From JALHVH01 sp963773685 (GTDB lineage: Bacteria > Acidobacteriota > Aminicenantia > Aminicenantales > Saccharicenantaceae): a stretch of DNA of 64,000 nucleotides. Location: assembly GCA_963773685.1 (NCBI GenBank), contig CAVZBY010000011.1, positions 930,001 through 994,000 on the forward strand, read 5' to 3'. A program made the position numbers and the translations under genes. Shown one piece after another: positions 1 through 8,213 of the stretch (within the stretch, counting starts at the first letter, position 1; the number at the start of each line of letters is the position of its first letter). The notes under the pieces were generated by a model. The model searched no databases and was not told the DNA's origin. It worked only from the letters and a program-made list of their open reading frames with translations.

Positions 1-2
1 TC

Positions 3-362
3 CTGGACTCCCCGCTGAAGATCCGGATCGAATATGAGGCTCCCGTTCCCGTGGAACGGCCGAAGGTGGAGATCGCCTTCAACTGCGGAGGGCGGAGGAT
101 CGGTCAGGCGAACACGACGAGCGACGGAGCCGCGCCGGAGGCCCTTTCCGGCCGGGGTATCCTCGATTTTATTTGGCCCCGGTGCTTTCTGACCCCGAAC
201 TTCTACACCGTGGACCTCTTCATTGCGGACGGCCGATCGATGGCCGACCTGTTCGTCTGGAGGAATTGCCTGGGATTCAAGGTCCTGGCCCCTCCCGGAT
301 TTCGGATGGCCTCCGGAGAACCCGGATTTTGCAGGATCCCGGGGACGTGGTCCCGCGAATGA
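3..362 (+). CDS. Polysaccharide ABC transporter ATPase, Wzt-like C-terminal domain (partial, 5' end missing)
   Basis: The reading frame is open from the window edge to a TGA at 360-362, so only the last ~119 residues are present. The fragment has the look of the Wzt C-terminal beta-sandwich: an opening LKIRIEYEAPVPVERPKVEI, then a Gly-rich strand with 'ANTTSDG', a 'RCFLTPNFYTVDLFIADG' segment where the family normally has LxPGxYxxxV, and a late 'FKVLAPPGF'. In Wzt proteins this domain recognises the modified end of the O-antigen or capsule chain before export across the inner membrane. The ATPase domain would lie upstream of the window. The family assignment is by pattern only, since no Walker motif is visible here. 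Confidence 0.6.
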   Translation: MDSPLKIRIEYEAPVPVERPKVEIAFNCGGRRIGQANTTSDGAAPEALSGRGILDFIWPRCFLTPNFYTVDLFIADGRSMADLFVWRNCLGFKVLAPPGFRMASGEPGFCRIPGTWSRE

Positions 363-378
363 TCGCGGAAGCAGGCCG

Positions 379-408
379 TTGACACCCTCCGCCGCCTGCG
401 CATATATT
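379..408 (+). promoter_or_regulatory. Sigma-70-like promoter for the sugar-module operon
   Basis: TTGACA at 379-384 and TATATT at 403-408 are separated by 18 nt. A transcript would start near 415 and reach the GGGAGGAG ribosome site at 424-431 ahead of the ATG at 436. Confidence 0.7.
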
Positions 409-435
409 AGGGAAAACGTCAAAGGGAGGAGAAGC

Positions 436-1797
436 ATGAAGTCGTTATCCCGTCGCGAGTTCATGGGCAAGACGGCCGCCGCCGCGGCCGGAATGGTCAT
501 CGTCCCGAGGCGCGTTCTCGGCGGCCGGGGGTACCGGGCGCCGAGCGACACGCTGAACATCGGCTGCGTCGGCGTCATGGGGAAGGGCGAATCGGACATT
601 ATGAGCGTCGGCACCGAGCACATCGGCGCCCTCTGCGACGTCGACGACCTCATGATGGCCAAGTTCCTGGGCTCGGAGCTCATGCCCGCCGAAAAGAAGC
701 CCATGTTCGAGAAGGCCGCCAAGTACCGCGACTTCCGGAGAATGCTCGAGAAGGAGCGGGACCTCGACGCCATAACCGTCTCCGTGCCTGACCACAATCA
801 CGCCGTCATCGCGATGACGGCCATGAAGATGGGCAAGCACGTCTTCTGCCAGAAGCCGCTCACCCATACCGTCAAGGAGGCCCGCCTTCTGGGCGAGGAA
901 GCGAAGAAGCGGAACCTCATCACCCAGATGGGGAACCAGGGCCACGCCGGAGAGGGCGCCCGCCTCCTCAACGAGTGGATCTGGGACGGGGCCATCGGCG
1001 AGGTCCGCGAGGTCCACGTCTGGACGAACCGCCCGGTCTGGCCGCAGGGCATCGAGGCCCCAAAAGAGATCCCGTCCTGCCCGTCCACGCTGGATTGGGA
1101 CGTCTGGATCGGCCCGTCACCCTTCCGGCCCTACCATCCCGCCTACCACCCCTTCGTCTGGCGGGGCTGGTGGGATTTCGGGACCGGGGTCGTCGGCGAC
1201 ATGGGAGCGCACCTCCTCGACCAGCCCTTCTGGGCGCTCAAGCTGGGGCACCCGCTGACCGTCCAGGCCACATCGACGCCTTTGAACCCGGACTCCTATC
1301 CTCTGGCCGAGATGATCACCTACAACTTCCCGGCCCGCGGCGCGATGCCTCCCGTCAAGCTCGTCTGGTACGACGGCGGCCTGATGCCGGCGCGGCCGAA
1401 GGAGCTCGCCAACGGGCTGATGATGGGCGACGAGGGCGGCGGATGCCTGTTCGTCGGGAGCCGGGGGCTCCTCATGTGCGGCACCTACGGGGAAAGCCCG
1501 CGCCTCCTCCCCGACTCGCTGATGCAGGAGTACAAGAGGCCGGACAAGACCATCCCGCGCTCCCCGGGCATTCACGAGGAATGGATCGCGGCCATCAAGG
1601 CCGGCAAGAAGTCGACCACGGACTTTTCCGAATACGCCGGCCCGCTGACCGAGGTCATGCTCCTCGGCAATATCGCCCTCAGGGTCCAGGCGACGAACAC
1701 CGTCCTCGAGTGGGACCCGGTCTCCATGAAATTCCCGAATCTCCCGGAGGCCGATAAGTACGTCCACATGGATTACCGGCCCGGCTGGTCGCTCTGA
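436..1797 (+). CDS. Gfo/Idh/MocA family oxidoreductase, Tat-exported
   Basis: A 453-residue NAD(P)-binding oxidoreductase of the Gfo/Idh/MocA family. The ATG at 436 is chosen because GGGAGGAG lies just upstream and the protein then opens with a Tat signal (SRREFMGK followed by an Ala-rich stretch). The Rossmann fold begins at 'LNIGCVGVMGKGESD', and the family's EKP-like signature appears as 'CQKPLTHTVKEA' at about residue 143, with Gln replacing Glu. A 'GDMGAHLLDQPFWAL' segment matches the substrate-side domain. Known members oxidise or reduce sugars and cyclitols. The next two genes encode DUF1080 and ThuA proteins, so a role in 3-keto-sugar formation or reduction is a reasonable inference. 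It may retain its cofactor after Tat export. Confidence 0.85.
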   Translation: MKSLSRREFMGKTAAAAAGMVIVPRRVLGGRGYRAPSDTLNIGCVGVMGKGESDIMSVGTEHIGALCDVDDLMMAKFLGSELMPAEKKPMFEKAAKYRDFRRMLEKERDLDAITVSVPDHNHAVIAMTAMKMGKHVFCQKPLTHTVKEARLLGEEAKKRNLITQMGNQGHAGEGARLLNEWIWDGAIGEVREVHVWTNRPVWPQGIEAPKEIPSCPSTLDWDVWIGPSPFRPYHPAYHPFVWRGWWDFGTGVVGDMGAHLLDQPFWALKLGHPLTVQATSTPLNPDSYPLAEMITYNFPARGAMPPVKLVWYDGGLMPARPKELANGLMMGDEGGGCLFVGSRGLLMCGTYGESPRLLPDSLMQEYKRPDKTIPRSPGIHEEWIAAIKAGKKSTTDFSEYAGPLTEVMLLGNIALRVQATNTVLEWDPVSMKFPNLPEADKYVHMDYRPGWSL

Positions 1798-1815
1798 GGC
1801 CGGAAGGAAGCGCGC

Positions 1816-2610
1816 ATGAATGGTAAGACGAGGCTCACCGGTCTGTTCGCGGCCGCCGCCGTTCTGGTCTTCATCGAGACGGGACCGATCGCGGATGACA
1901 GGGCCTCGGCCCCGCCGGCCGACTGGCCCATCCATGATATGAGCCGCCCCCTCCCGCCGGTAGTGACCCCCGGTCCCGGAGGGACGCCGATGCCTCCCCC
2001 CTCGGACGCGGTCGTCCTACTGGCCGGCGGAGACCTTTCGGGGTGGGAGACCGACTCCGGAAAACCCGCGCGATGGACGCCCGGCGCCGGATTCGTCGAG
2101 GTCGCGGAAAAGTCGGGCTCCATCCGGACCCGCGCGTCCTTCGGCGACTGTCAGCTCCACGTCGAGTGGGCCTCTCCGGCGATCGTCAAGGGCGAAGGCC
2201 AGGACCGGGGCAACAGCGGCGTCTTCCTTATGGGACTCTACGAGGTCCAGGTCCTCGACGGGTTCGGGAACCGGACATACGCCGATGGCACGACGGCGGC
2301 CATCTACGGTGAGCACCCACCGCTCGTCAACGCCTGTCGGAAGCCGGGAGATTGGCAGACCTACGACATCGTTTTCCATCGGCCGCGGGTCGACGCGAAC
2401 GGCGTCCTCCGGGCGCCCGCCCTGATGACCGTTTTCCATAACGGCATCCTCGTCCATGACAATGCCGTTCTCACGGGCCCGACGAGTCACAAGGTCCGCC
2501 TCCCCTACGTCGCGCACGCCGGGAGGCTTCCGCTCGGCCTGCAGGACCATGGCTGTCCGGTCCGCTACAGGAACATCTGGCTCCGCGACCTCGAAGGAAA
2601 GGATCGATGA
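1816..2610 (+). CDS. Secreted DUF1080 (3-keto-disaccharide hydrolase) domain protein
   Basis: A 264-residue exported protein with an N-terminal hydrophobic signal (MNGKTRLTGLFAAAAVLVF) and a single concanavalin-like DUF1080 domain. Characteristic stretches are 'LLAGGDLSGWE', 'NSGVFLMGLYEVQVLDGFG', 'GDWQTYDIVFHRPR' and a final 'GLQDHGCPVRYRNIWLRDL'. Some members of the family cleave 3-keto-glycosides. It follows the oxidoreductase by 18 nt and is separated from the ThuA gene by 1 nt, so the three are almost certainly co-transcribed. A plausible order is oxidation of a glycoside at C3, then cleavage here, but the substrate cannot be read from the sequence. Confidence 0.85.
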   Translation: MNGKTRLTGLFAAAAVLVFIETGPIADDRASAPPADWPIHDMSRPLPPVVTPGPGGTPMPPPSDAVVLLAGGDLSGWETDSGKPARWTPGAGFVEVAEKSGSIRTRASFGDCQLHVEWASPAIVKGEGQDRGNSGVFLMGLYEVQVLDGFGNRTYADGTTAAIYGEHPPLVNACRKPGDWQTYDIVFHRPRVDANGVLRAPALMTVFHNGILVHDNAVLTGPTSHKVRLPYVAHAGRLPLGLQDHGCPVRYRNIWLRDLEGKDR

Positions 2611-2611
2611 C

Positions 2612-3448
2612 ATGAAAAGAACCCTATGGTCATGGGCGCTCGTCGCCGCCCTGGCCCTTCCCGGACTCGCCATCCAGGACACGCCGGCGAAACCCGCGAA
2701 GAAAAGGGCGCTTCTCGTCTGGGGCGGCTGGGAAGGCCACGAGCCCAAAAAATGCACGGAGATCTTCGCCGATCTGCTCGAGAAACACGGGTTCGAGGTC
2801 GAGGTTGCGAACACCCTGGACGTTTATTGCGACCCGGCCAAGCTCAAGGGCCTGGACCTCATCGTCCACAACGTCACGATGGCCGATCTCACGCCCGAGC
2901 AGGAGAAGGGCCTCTGCGACGCCGTCCGCTCGGGAACGGGGCTCGGCGGCTGGCATGGCGGCCTCGCCGACGCCCACCGGGGCAAGGTCGATTACGCCTT
3001 CATGGTCGGAGGCCAGTTCGTCGCCCATCCGGGCGACATCGTCGACTACACCGTGGCCATCAAGTCCAAGAACGACCCGGTCACGAAGGGCCTCGCCGAT
3101 TTCAAGCTGCATTCGGAGCAATATTATCTGCACGTGGACCCGGGCGTCGAAGTCCTCGCGACGACAACCTTCTCGGGCAAGGGGGCGGCCTGGACCAAGG
3201 ACGTCATTATGCCCGCCGCGTGGAAGAAGCGCTATGGAAGAGGCCGCGTCTTCTACGCCTCTTTCGGGCACACGGCCGCCGACTTCGACGTCCCGGAAGC
3301 CCGGGAGATGGTTCGGCGCGGCCTGCTCTGGGCGGCCCGGTTCCAAAAGGACGGCGGGCATGACCCCGCCGAAGTGAAAGCGGATCCGGGGAAACCGAAG
3401 AAGCGCGCCCGGAAGGCGGCCCCAAAACCAGACCATGAGCACGAATAA
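2612..3448 (+). CDS. ThuA-domain protein (trehalose-utilisation-like)
   Basis: A 278-residue protein with a signal peptide (MKRTLWSWALVAALALPGLA) and a glutamine-amidotransferase-like ThuA domain: 'ALLVWGGWEGHEPKKC', 'GTGLGGWHGGLADAHRG', 'HSEQYYLHVDPGVEVLA' and 'GRGRVFYASFGHTAADFD'. The ATG at 2612 is used because it sits 1 nt after the DUF1080 stop, with AAGGAAAGG upstream. ThuA proteins accompany Gfo/Idh dehydrogenases in disaccharide 3-keto pathways, and their exact reaction is uncertain. The C-terminus is a Lys/Pro/His-rich tail. The end overlaps the next gene by 14 nt. Confidence 0.85.
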   Translation: MKRTLWSWALVAALALPGLAIQDTPAKPAKKRALLVWGGWEGHEPKKCTEIFADLLEKHGFEVEVANTLDVYCDPAKLKGLDLIVHNVTMADLTPEQEKGLCDAVRSGTGLGGWHGGLADAHRGKVDYAFMVGGQFVAHPGDIVDYTVAIKSKNDPVTKGLADFKLHSEQYYLHVDPGVEVLATTTFSGKGAAWTKDVIMPAAWKKRYGRGRVFYASFGHTAADFDVPEAREMVRRGLLWAARFQKDGGHDPAEVKADPGKPKKRARKAAPKPDHEHE

Positions 3449-4190
3449 TACGTCGTCCGAGCGCCTGCCCCTCACGGCCCGAAGGGCCCAGGGCCTCCTC
3501 GCCGGGGGAGCGGCCCTCTGGGCCATCGCGATCTTCCTGTGGCTCCAGGGCGGCTTCGACACGGCCATCCAGTTCGCCCATGAGCCCCTGCGGCAGGTCC
3601 CGTTCCTCATGGGCATCGTACTCAACATCTCCCGATTCGGGATGACCGCCTGCGTCCTCGTCTATCTCGTCCTTCTCGTCGCTTCCCTGGGCCCGCGCGG
3701 CCCGAAAGATCTGCAGAAGGTATTCCTTCCCGTCATTCTGTCCTTCGCCGTGGCGGGGGCGGCGGGCGACCTGGCAAAACCGGCGTTCGACCGCGACCGC
3801 CCGTACGCCGAACATCCTTACGAGCTCACCTCCGTCATCCGGCCGGCCTCGTCCTCTCTTCCTTCCGGGCACGCGACCAAGAGCTTCGCCCTCGTCCTGC
3901 CTTTCGTGGTATTCGCCGGGGGGAAGGGCGGGAAGAGGAAAGCGCTGAGAGGGGCCCTCGCGGCGGCCGCCGTCGCCATCGCCTATACGCGGGTCCTGAT
4001 GGGCGTCCATTACCTCGGCGACGTCCTGGCGGGCGCCGGGACGGCGTTCCTTTTCCTCCCGCTCGTCGCCGCCGCCGTGAACGCATTCTACGGGAGATGG
4101 CGGATCGAAGGCGCGCGCCTGGAAGGGCTGGCCCGGATCTGCGGGCTCGTCCTCTCCGCGCTGATCTTCTATCTCGTCCGCTACTCCTGA
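3435..4190 (+). CDS. PAP2-family membrane phosphatase
   Basis: A 251-residue integral membrane protein with about six hydrophobic segments and the full type-2 phosphatidic acid phosphatase signature. K115-x6-RP occurs in 'KPAFDRDRP', PSGH at 143-146, and R186 with H192 and D196 in 'TRVLMGVHYLGD'. Enzymes of this fold remove phosphate from lipid phosphates such as undecaprenyl pyrophosphate or phosphatidic acid on the outer face of the inner membrane. It overlaps the ThuA gene by 14 nt, so it is translationally linked to the sugar module. A functional link is unclear. It ends directly against the convergent aldolase gene. Confidence 0.88.
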   Translation: MSTNNTSSERLPLTARRAQGLLAGGAALWAIAIFLWLQGGFDTAIQFAHEPLRQVPFLMGIVLNISRFGMTACVLVYLVLLVASLGPRGPKDLQKVFLPVILSFAVAGAAGDLAKPAFDRDRPYAEHPYELTSVIRPASSSLPSGHATKSFALVLPFVVFAGGKGGKRKALRGALAAAAVAIAYTRVLMGVHYLGDVLAGAGTAFLFLPLVAAAVNAFYGRWRIEGARLEGLARICGLVLSALIFYLVRYS

Positions 4191-5606
4191 TCAGTCGGCA
4201 AGGCCCTCGGTCGATTCGCCCTTGGCCCCCTTCACGCCGCCTTCGGGAAGGGGCCTGTGCACCTCGGGCGCTTCGATGGCCTTCGCGGCGTCCCCGCGGG
4301 TCCCGCCGACCGCCAGCTGATCGAAGAGGAACGAGAACTGCTTTTCGAGGCTCGCCCCGATGGCCTCCAAGGACGCGGCGGGGAGGTCCCAGAACCGCTT
4401 CTTGAAAGGGCCGACGGCCTTCTTACGGACCTTGTAAAGGAACTGGGCCTCGGTGTCCTTGGGCTTCCGTTCGGAGGCCGCGTTCACCTTGAGCCATTCC
4501 GTCATCTCGCCGCGGAGGGAAGCGGGCGTGGCTTCATGGTCCATGACCAGCGTCTGGAACGCCGTGGCCAGGTGGACCTCGCAGGCGCCGGCTTCCACGA
4601 ACTTGTGAAAGGCCGCGTCCGGGAGCGTGCTCGCCCCATGCTGGACGGCGCCGCCCATGCCGTACAGGCGGCGGGCCTCCTCGCTGAGCTCCTTGAGGAC
4701 GTTGAAATCGATGGCGACCTGGGCCAGGGTGCCGTCGGGAAGGACGACCCCGCCGTGGCTCGTTCCGGTCTGGACGCTGATCTTGCTGATGCCGGTGACG
4801 GAGCCGCGCCGGGCGTTATAACCTTTCATGAACGCGGCCAGGTCCTCGGGCGAGCTGTTCTTCAGGCCGACCTCGCCGATCTCGCCTCCGACGGAGACGG
4901 TAACCCCTTTGGGCTCCCGCCCGCGGATGAAACGGGTCAGCTCGGCGCACAGCTCGAAATTGAGCTTCTGCTGCTCGTCGAGCGTCGGTTTGGAGATGTC
5001 GACCAGGGTCGACGTGTCGATATCGATGTTGTAGAAGCCGGCCTCGATGGACTCGACGATGAGATCCCGGATGGCCTTGATCTCGGCCTCAGGGTCGGCC
5101 GCGTACTTTTTCGCGGCGGCCTGGAAATGGTCGCCCTGGATGAAGACCGGACCGCGGCATCCCTCGCGGATCGCGGCCGCCAGGACAGCGGACACGTATT
5201 CAGAGGGCCTCTGGTCGGTATAGCTCATCTCGGACCGGGCGATCTCGAAAATGAACGCTCCGGCCCCGGACGTCCGGGCGGCCCGGAAGACGGCCCTCGC
5301 CGAGTCGTAGGCCAGCATACGGAGGTTCATCGCGGGGACCGTGAACGGCTTCCCGATCTCCCCCCTCCCCCGGGCGGCGTAGAGCTCGTGGATGGATGCC
5401 GGCCGGACGCCCAGGGCCTGGGCCGTCTCCCAGATGATCCACCGGGCGGCCGCCTTCGCCGCGGGCTCGCCGAAAACGGCCTCGCGGACGAGACCGTCCA
5501 TGAACGGGGGCAGTTTCTTCTCGTCCTCGATGGTTATGCGGTCGGCTTTTCTCGTGACGGCGCCGCCGAGCGTCCCGATCAGACGATCCAGGGTCGTTGT
5601 TATCAT
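4191..5606 (-). CDS. Class II (zinc) fructose/tagatose-bisphosphate aldolase family protein
   Basis: A 471-residue TIM-barrel aldolase, longer than the usual ~300-350 residues. The start at 5606 (MITTTLDRLIG) is preferred over an upstream in-frame codon because GAGGAG lies 7 nt before it. Likely zinc ligands are H160 in 'FIQGDHFQ', H284 in 'GTSHGG' and H323 in 'VQHGAST', with acidic residues in 'GGEIGEVG' near 241. 'YNIDIDTSTLVD' corresponds to the phosphate and metal strand. The extra N-terminal ~80 residues and C-terminal ~90 residues occur in a large-form subgroup, so the true substrate may differ from fructose 1,6-bisphosphate. It is monocistronic, with a TATACT box at 5648-5653. Confidence 0.8.
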   Translation of the reverse strand: MITTTLDRLIGTLGGAVTRKADRITIEDEKKLPPFMDGLVREAVFGEPAAKAAARWIIWETAQALGVRPASIHELYAARGRGEIGKPFTVPAMNLRMLAYDSARAVFRAARTSGAGAFIFEIARSEMSYTDQRPSEYVSAVLAAAIREGCRGPVFIQGDHFQAAAKKYAADPEAEIKAIRDLIVESIEAGFYNIDIDTSTLVDISKPTLDEQQKLNFELCAELTRFIRGREPKGVTVSVGGEIGEVGLKNSSPEDLAAFMKGYNARRGSVTGISKISVQTGTSHGGVVLPDGTLAQVAIDFNVLKELSEEARRLYGMGGAVQHGASTLPDAAFHKFVEAGACEVHLATAFQTLVMDHEATPASLRGEMTEWLKVNAASERKPKDTEAQFLYKVRKKAVGPFKKRFWDLPAASLEAIGASLEKQFSFLFDQLAVGGTRGDAAKAIEAPEVHRPLPEGGVKGAKGESTEGLAD

Positions 5607-5692
5607 CAGCCTATCTCCTCGAAGGATAAGGTCCGGAAGGTGATCCCAGTATAACAAAACGACCCTTCCGGGGGAATCCCCGGGAAAGGCGG

Positions 5693-5722
5693 ATGACTTC
5701 GGCCGCGGGATTCGGGTAAGAT
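5693..5722 (+). promoter_or_regulatory. Putative promoter giving a leaderless mRNA for the 5729 gene
   Basis: TAAGAT at 5717-5722 lies exactly 6 nt before the ATG at 5729, and ATGACT at 5693-5698 is a weak -35 match with an 18-nt spacer. No Shine-Dalgarno sequence is seen between them, so transcription may begin at or next to the start codon. Confidence 0.45.
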
Positions 5723-5728
5723 GGTGTT

Positions 5729-7258
5729 ATGAACTCGAGATCCTTGCGCATCATCGTGTCCTTCCTGGGCATCACTGTCTTCATCGCCTTCGCGGGCCGG
5801 CCCCCGTTCGCAGCTCAGGCCTCGAACGATACGGTCGGCGAGTTCGAAGGCCATGCGGACATCGGCGCCGTCAAGAGGCCCGGCTCCGCCGCCTATGACC
5901 CGCGAACGGAAAGATTCGCCCTGGAGGGCTCCGGCGCGAACATGTGGTTCGGAGCCGACGAGGGGCACTTCCTGTGGAAGCGCTTCCGGGGGGATTTCAT
6001 CCTCGACGCGAGAGCCGCGTTCGTCGGCGCGGGCGTCGAGGCCCACCGGAAGATTGGCTGGATGGTCCGCTCGACCCTGGACGGAGGCTCGGTCCACGCG
6101 AGCGCCGTCGTTCACGGCGACGGCCTGACCTCCCTCCAGTACAGGAGAGCGCCCGGGACCGACACGGAAGAGGTTCCGTTGGATGTCTCCGGGCCGGACG
6201 TGATCCGCCTCGAGCGCAGGGGCGGCGCATACATCATGTCGGCGGCCAGGCACGGCGACCCGTTCGTGAGCGCCCGGGTGACGGACCTCGCTCTGGGGGA
6301 CGAGGTCTTCGTCGGCCTCTTCATCTGTTCGCACAACGCCGATGTTTCCGAAAAGGCCCTCTTCGACAACGTGCGGATCACCGTCCCCGCCCCGGCGGGC
6401 TTCGTCCCCTATCAGGATTACATCGGGAGCCGCCTCGAGGTCCTCGACGTCGACACCGGAGCTCGGTCGGTCGTCCTCACGACGCCGGGCTCGATCCAGG
6501 CCCCGAACTGGACCGCCGATGGAAAGGCCCTCATCACCAACGGCGACGGCCTGCTCTACAGGTTCGACCTGGAGACGCGGACGTCTTCCGTCCTGGACAC
6601 CGGTTTCGCCCGGGCCAACAACAACGACCACGTCCTCTCCTTCGACGGGAAGCGTCTGGGCATCAGCAGCCACAGCGCCGAGGACGGGGACGAATCCGTC
6701 GTCTATGTCCTGCCGGCGGAAGGCGGCGTGCCCGTGCGCGTGACGGCCAAGGCCCCCTCCTATCTCCATGGCTGGTCGCCCGACGGGAAGACCCTGGTCT
6801 ACACGGGAGGGAGGGCGGAGAACTTCGACGTCTACGGCATCCCGGTCGGCGGAGGTCAGGAGACGCGGCTGACCGACGCCGAAGGCCTGGACGACGGCCC
6901 GGAATACACGCCGGACGGAGCGTTCATCTATTTCAATTCGAACCGCACGGGCCGCATGCAGATCTGGAGGATGAGGCCCGACGGAAGCGGCCAGGAGCGG
7001 GTCCTCGCGAGCGGCCTGCAGGACTGGTTTCCCCATGTCTCGCCCGACGGACGGCGGATCGTCTTCCTTTCGTTCCCGGAGGAGGTCGCCTCCGATGACC
7101 ATCCCTTCTATGAGCCCGTCACCATACGGATGATGCCCGTCTCGGGCGGAGAGCCGCGGGTCGTCGCTTACGTCTACGGCGGGCAGGGCACGATCAACGT
7201 GCCCTCCTGGTCCCCCGACGGCAGGAAGATCGCCTTCGTCAGCAATACGAAGAGCTGA
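5729..7258 (+). CDS. Secreted protein: DUF1349-like sandwich plus TolB/PD40 beta-propeller
   Basis: A 509-residue exported protein. After the signal peptide (to about residue 30) comes a concanavalin-like region of ~200 residues, with stretches such as 'GSGANMWFGADEGHFLWK', 'KIGWMVRST' and 'VVHGDGLTSLQYR' typical of DUF1349 proteins. From ~residue 230 there are repeated PD40 blades: 'APNWTADGKALITN', 'YLHGWSPDGKTLVYTG', 'DGPEYTPDGAFIYFNSNR', 'WFPHVSPDGRRIVFLS' and 'NVPSWSPDGRKIAFVSN'. The combination suggests a periplasmic binding or scaffold protein, perhaps for carbohydrate. No catalytic residues are recognisable. Confidence 0.78.
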   Translation: MNSRSLRIIVSFLGITVFIAFAGRPPFAAQASNDTVGEFEGHADIGAVKRPGSAAYDPRTERFALEGSGANMWFGADEGHFLWKRFRGDFILDARAAFVGAGVEAHRKIGWMVRSTLDGGSVHASAVVHGDGLTSLQYRRAPGTDTEEVPLDVSGPDVIRLERRGGAYIMSAARHGDPFVSARVTDLALGDEVFVGLFICSHNADVSEKALFDNVRITVPAPAGFVPYQDYIGSRLEVLDVDTGARSVVLTTPGSIQAPNWTADGKALITNGDGLLYRFDLETRTSSVLDTGFARANNNDHVLSFDGKRLGISSHSAEDGDESVVYVLPAEGGVPVRVTAKAPSYLHGWSPDGKTLVYTGGRAENFDVYGIPVGGGQETRLTDAEGLDDGPEYTPDGAFIYFNSNRTGRMQIWRMRPDGSGQERVLASGLQDWFPHVSPDGRRIVFLSFPEEVASDDHPFYEPVTIRMMPVSGGEPRVVAYVYGGQGTINVPSWSPDGRKIAFVSNTKS

Positions 7259-7269
7259 TCCCTGACCCC

Positions 7270-7299
7270 TTGATAATCGCCGTCCCGATGGCGGATAAT
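7270..7299 (+). promoter_or_regulatory. Sigma-70-like promoter for the 7332-9341 pair
   Basis: TTGATA at 7270-7275 and GATAAT at 7294-7299 have an 18-nt spacer. CAGGAG follows at 7321, ahead of the ATG at 7332. Confidence 0.55.
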
Positions 7300-7331
7300 A
7301 GCGCTCATAGCGTTCGCTGTCAGGAGCCTTC

Positions 7332-8204
7332 ATGAAAACCAGCGGCATCGTTCTCATCCTTTGCCTCTCGATGATCCCGGCGCCCGGGTCCGCCGCGGCA
7401 GCGAACGGCGGCAAGGTCATCTGGGCCGGCGTCCGGTCGTCGCCGTACGGCATCAAGCCTTTCCCCTCTCCCGAGGGCTGGCTGAAGGCGATGGGGACGA
7501 TGAAGGGCTATTTCCCGGGATCGTCTCCCGCCGCCATCTGGATCGTCGGCCAGATGACGAGGGACCGGAGGACGATGCGCCTGTTCTTCCCGTCCGAAGG
7601 GCGGGAAGTCCCCCATGTCCAGTTCGAGCCGGCCGACAACCATGAAGCCTATCTCGACGCGTTCGACAAGGCCGGCGTCAAGGTCTTCCTTCAGGTGGAA
7701 CCGGCCGACGCCGACATGGAGACCCTGATCGACCTCGTCCTCGCGCGGTACAAGCACCATCCCTGCGTCATCGGCTTCGGGGTGGACGTCGAGTGGACCC
7801 GGATCGCCGATAACCCCGGAACCGGGGCGAAGGTGGACGATGCCGCGGCGAAGAAATGGGAGGCCAGGGTCAAATCCCACGATCCCGATTACCGCTTGTT
7901 CCTCAAGCATTGGGACGCCGCGTGGATGCCTCCGGCCTATCGAGGCGACATCGTCTTCGTCGACGACAGCCAGATCTTCAAGACCCAGGAGGAAATGGTG
8001 AAGGAGTTCCAGACCGGATGGGCGCCGGCGTTCTATCCGAACACCGTCGTCTTCCAGATCGGTTACGGCGCGGACAAGCCCTGGTGGTCCAAGCTGGCCG
8101 TGCCGCCGCGGGACCTCGGGGCGGCCGTCGCCGCGGGCGTCAGGCAGGACCTCGGCATCATCTGGGTCGATTTCTCGCTGAGAGACGTCCTGCCCATCGA
8201 GTAG
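7332..8204 (+). CDS. Secreted hypothetical protein, possible TIM-barrel glycosidase-like fold
   Basis: A 290-residue exported protein with a signal peptide ending near residue 24. I do not recognise a named family. The order of features resembles a small TIM barrel: 'IWAGVRSSPYGI', 'VKVFLQVEPADAD', 'CVIGFGVDVEWTR', 'DIVFVDDSQIF', 'VVFQIGYGADKPWW' and 'LGIIWVDFSLRD'. The Glu and Asp at the strand ends (VEPADAD, DVEW) are where glycosidases carry acids, but this is only structural analogy. It lies 9 nt upstream of another exported TIM-barrel-like protein and shares its promoter, so the two probably act together. Confidence 0.6.
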   Translation: MKTSGIVLILCLSMIPAPGSAAAANGGKVIWAGVRSSPYGIKPFPSPEGWLKAMGTMKGYFPGSSPAAIWIVGQMTRDRRTMRLFFPSEGREVPHVQFEPADNHEAYLDAFDKAGVKVFLQVEPADADMETLIDLVLARYKHHPCVIGFGVDVEWTRIADNPGTGAKVDDAAAKKWEARVKSHDPDYRLFLKHWDAAWMPPAYRGDIVFVDDSQIFKTQEEMVKEFQTGWAPAFYPNTVVFQIGYGADKPWWSKLAVPPRDLGAAVAAGVRQDLGIIWVDFSLRDVLPIE

Positions 8205-8213
8205 GAGGCCATC

